Part shown: positions 23,279 to 25,787 of the stretch, piece after piece
Numbering within the stretch: the first letter of the stretch is position 1
How the letters are laid out: each line of letters starts with the position of its first letter
Origin: Spirogloea muscicola
Taxonomy: Eukaryota; Streptophyta; Zygnematophyceae; Spirogloeales; Spirogloeaceae
Assembly (NCBI GenBank): GCA_009602725.1
Contig: WELB01000047.1
Coordinates: 316,273-342,059 of the forward strand
Reading direction: 5' to 3'
DNA: 25,787 nucleotides
The notes under the pieces: generated by a model
What the model was told of the DNA's origin: nothing
The model's database searches: none
What the model saw: the letters and a program-made list of their open reading frames with translations, nothing else
Position numbers and translations under genes: made by a program

Positions 23279-25710
23279 CTAGAGCGCAATAGCAGCTAGC
23301 AGGCAGGCGACGGTGGTGGCGGCGGCGGCAGCAGTGATTGCAACCACGCTGCGCGTCCCAGAAGCAGGCGGCGGCGGGGGCGGGGTGGCACTGCTGCCAC
23401 CGGCTGTCTTGGGCGGCGGCGAAACGGCCGTGCTGAGGACCGGCGGCGGCGTGCCGGCCACTGCTGGCGGCGGGCTGACGCCGGTGGACGACGAGCCACC
23501 CGGTGGCGGCGGGTTGCTGCCGCCAAAGACGAACGGCGGATTGAGGAGCGTGTTCGGCGGCGACGGGCCTGTCGGTGGCGACCGCAGCGTCATGGGCGGC
23601 GGTGACAGGAAAACCGGCGCTCCCGATGGTGCCTCAGTTGGTGAGCCGCCAGTGTCAAACGGCGGCGGGATTCCCGACGGCGGAAAGAAGCCCGGTGCGG
23701 ACGTCGGCGCGCTGGTGGGCGAGCCGGCCGGCGCGCCCGTCACCGGCGGCACGAAGAAGGCCGGCGGGACGTATGGCGGCGGGGGCGACTTGGTCGGCGG
23801 CGGCGGGTTCAGGATCTCAATCTGGTCGCAGCAGATGCGGATCCGGTTGTCGGTGTACGCTGGGTACACCTCCCGCCCGTGCCGGCACGACCACCCTGCA
23901 GAGAGAGCGAGAGAGAAGAGGGAGGGAGAGGGGGTAGAGGGAGGGGGCATCAGCTGCTGGAGGTGGAGAATTAGCAGCAATACTAAATTCCTGTTGTGGC
24001 TCCCCCCTCCCTCCTCCTCCTCTCTCCTCTCCTGCTGCTGCCAAACACAAGGCTGTTGATACGGTCCCTGCTCGTCCCCTGAGAAGGAGGCCCTCCAGGC
24101 TGCATCCCCTTACTGACTGTAGCAGAACCAGGCCGCCAGTAACCCCAGTATGCTCCACTAAGGAAGAGCAGTGCAGGAGGGAGGTAGGAGGGAGGGAAGG
24201 CTGGAGGAAAGAAGCTCTGTGTGGTTGTTGCCTGCTGCTAGGACGGAGGGGGGCAGGGACAAGAGAGCAAGGCGATGCTAAATCAACAATTTGTCACAAG
24301 GAGTAATCATTTTGTCACAAAGTAATTAACTTATCACAAAGAGTAGGGGAGAGACGAAGGCCGAAGCTCACTCACCAGTATTGGTGATGCCGAGCGTCGT
24401 GGGCAGCGCGGTTGTGCGCGTGAGCGCCACGGGCGGCGGCGCCAGCGTGTTGCCGAAGATGCCCGGGATGTAGTACTGGTATGCGGGGATGTTGTCGGGG
24501 CCCAGCAGCTTGTCGTCCACGTTGTTGACAGACGGGATGATCGTGTTGTCAAAGCGCTCGTCGCCCGTGAAGACCAGCAGGGAGCCTGCGCACCAGCCGC
24601 CACGAATCTTGTGATACGGGCAAGGTCCATCGAATTGACCATTCCCTGCTTGGCTATGGCTGCCACTCTCATTGCTATGATTTACTTAGGTTCACCGCTT
24701 TGAGTTCGCCTTAAGTGCTTATCCTCTGCCTCAGTTCGGTGCCACCTTAAAGGCAAGGACGCATGAGGACCGAGGGTGGACAAAGCAAGGAGTAGGGAGG
24801 ATGCAGATTAAGCTTGAGAAGGAAGGACGGTGGGGGGAAGGGGGGGGCTTACCGTGCTGTGGGAGCGGGAGATTGGTGAGCAGCCCGGGGTCGACCTTGA
24901 GCACCACGTCGTTCTTGTGGAAGCCGATCACCATGTTCCAGTTGCTCAGGTTCCTGCCGCAGCAGCAGGCAGAGGCGGAGGAGGACCGAGAGCAATGGGG
25001 CAGAGGAGGTGGACCCAGTCAGCTGCAGATGTCGAGCTCTGCAGAGAGCAGCTCCCACTAGGTGAAATGTAGCGAGCGGGTACACAAAGGAGAGGGGGGA
25101 AAGCAGATAAAAAGGTGGAGGTAAGCCAAAGGGCTTTCCTTGAGTAGTTGAATGGGATGTGATATGACAGTGAGGCGGAGAGGAGGGAGGCCGGAAAGGC
25201 AATGGCGGAATTGTGTCACAGCCGCTAGCTAAGGCCAGAGGAGGAAGGAGGAGGGATGCAGGAGAGGGGAGAGCAGCGAGGCGCACCGCGTGCCCACGTT
25301 GCTGATGAAGACCTTGGACTTGAAGTTGTACGTCTGGGTCGTCGGTATCTAGTGGGCAAGGCGCAAGACCGACAGGCTGTGGGCGCTCAGACGGCGGCTG
25401 AGCCCTGCATAGCCCCTTGGCCGCCATTGCCACGCCTTGCCTTTCCAGCCGCCGAGCATGATTTCACAATGGAGTCCGCTCCTTCTGCTCACTCTCCTCT
25501 CATTCTGGTTCTGCCCTTTTGGGCTCGTGGGATTGATTGCAAGCAAGTGCAGGTTGTGGGCGGGCAGTACACCTGTACTGAGCACGGTGTGGACTTACAA
25601 TGTCAAGCGCCTCGAGGATGTAGTCGAGGAGCACGCCAGTGCACTGGGCGCAGCCGGAGCCGGCCGCGCACGGCGGGTTGGGCGGCGGCGGCGGCGGCGA
25701 CTTGGGCGGC
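23279..25710 (-). CDS. Cys/Pro-rich cell-surface protein with C-terminal GPI-type tail, 5'-partial
   Basis: Exons in reading order 25710-25599, 25348-25287, 24953-24853, 24585-24376 and 23895-23279 join in frame to about 366 residues. Visible order: a polyproline stretch (PPKSPPPPPPPNPPC), a Cys motif (CAAGSGCAQC), and a probably beta-rich domain of about 150 residues (TYNFKSKVFISNVGT, NLSNWNMVIGFHKND, NNVDDKLLGPDNIP, YYIPGIFGNTLAPP, WSCRHGREVYPAYTDN, IRICCDQIEI). About 150 residues rich in Pro, Ser, Thr and Gly follow, then a hydrophobic C-terminus after SGTRS with no basic residue behind it, as for a GPI signal. The ectodomain has exactly six Cys (C, C, C, then WSC and CC), enough for three disulfides. 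Role inferred: hydroxyproline-rich wall or plasma-membrane protein. I do not recognise the domain family. The N-terminus and signal peptide are missing because the contig breaks into adapter sequence. Confidence 0.8.
23896..25286 (-). other. Pyrimidine-rich introns of the surface-protein gene
   Basis: The introns 23896-24375, 24586-24852 and 24954-25286 are purine-rich on + (GAGAGAG, GGGAGGGAGAGG, GGAGGAAGGAGG), hence C/T-rich in the sense strand. The same bias marks the intron at the left edge of the window, while the genes between lack it. Confidence 0.6.
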
Positions 25711-25723
25711 GATCGGAAGAGCG

Positions 25724-25787
<64 letters not shown>
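25711..25787. other. Illumina adapter remnant plus poly-T: assembly artefact
   Basis: GATCGGAAGAGCGTC (25711-25725) is the start of the standard Illumina TruSeq adapter read-through, and it is followed by 62 T to the end. It interrupts the proline-rich coding frame of the surface-protein gene. This is not genomic sequence. Confidence 0.93.

Noticed and set aside
23313-24059. 248-codon Gly-rich open frame on +
   Set aside because: It is the antisense shadow of the Pro-rich exon of the surface-protein gene, whose spliced frame on - is coherent.
25726-25787. Poly-T as a genomic terminator or poly-A tail
   Set aside because: It directly follows Illumina adapter sequence and interrupts a coding exon.

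Overview
The window reads as nuclear DNA of a green-lineage eukaryote (Viridiplantae), most likely a green alga. Every gene I can support is split by GT-AG introns, and exons are more GC-rich than introns. Three proteins are recognisably plant-type: agmatine iminohydrolase, a ROF1/FKBP62-like immunophilin, and an alpha/beta hydrolase opening with the plant-like N-terminus MACCGFSF. A fourth, a PF06838 PLP enzyme, belongs to a family best known from bacteria and algae. A fifth is a proline-rich cell-surface protein. I cannot name the species. I see no TGTAA polyadenylation signal just after the stop codons, which argues weakly against a Chlamydomonas-like alga.

Layout. (1) 287-3694, + strand: 5'-truncated PF06838 'aluminium resistance'/methionine gamma-lyase-like enzyme, seven exons visible, every intron in phase 0. 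(2) 4260-7845, - strand, convergent with (1): complete agmatine deiminase in 12 exons, 414 aa. (3) 7846-10791: divergent spacer. Two CGG/CCG trinucleotide tracts, each carrying a single N (8013 and 10726), enclose about 2.7 kb holding many direct and inverted copies of a short repeat. (4) 10792-13934, + strand: complete alpha/beta hydrolase, 8 exons, 301 aa, possibly with an optional 84-nt cassette exon. (5) 13935-15212: spacer and FKBP promoter, with a good heat-shock element and E2F-like sites. (6) 15213-20646, + strand: complete three-FKBP-domain plus TPR immunophilin, 14 exons, 612 aa. (7) 20647-23278: about 2.6 kb with no gene I can support. (8) 23279-25710, - strand: 5'-truncated, Cys- and Pro-rich, probably GPI-anchored surface protein. 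(9) 25711-25787: Illumina adapter sequence followed by 62 T, a contig-end artefact rather than genome.

The genes do not form a pathway. They are a PLP enzyme of sulfur/amino-acid chemistry, a polyamine-biosynthesis enzyme, a hydrolase, an HSP90 co-chaperone and a wall/surface protein. The points most worth a second look are the N-bounded repeat island with a near-perfect 35-bp hairpin, the altered guanidine-site motif in the agmatine deiminase, the six-cysteine ectodomain I could not place, the telomere-like intron segments, and the possible heat-shock control of the FKBP gene. I found no convincing new multi-gene system.
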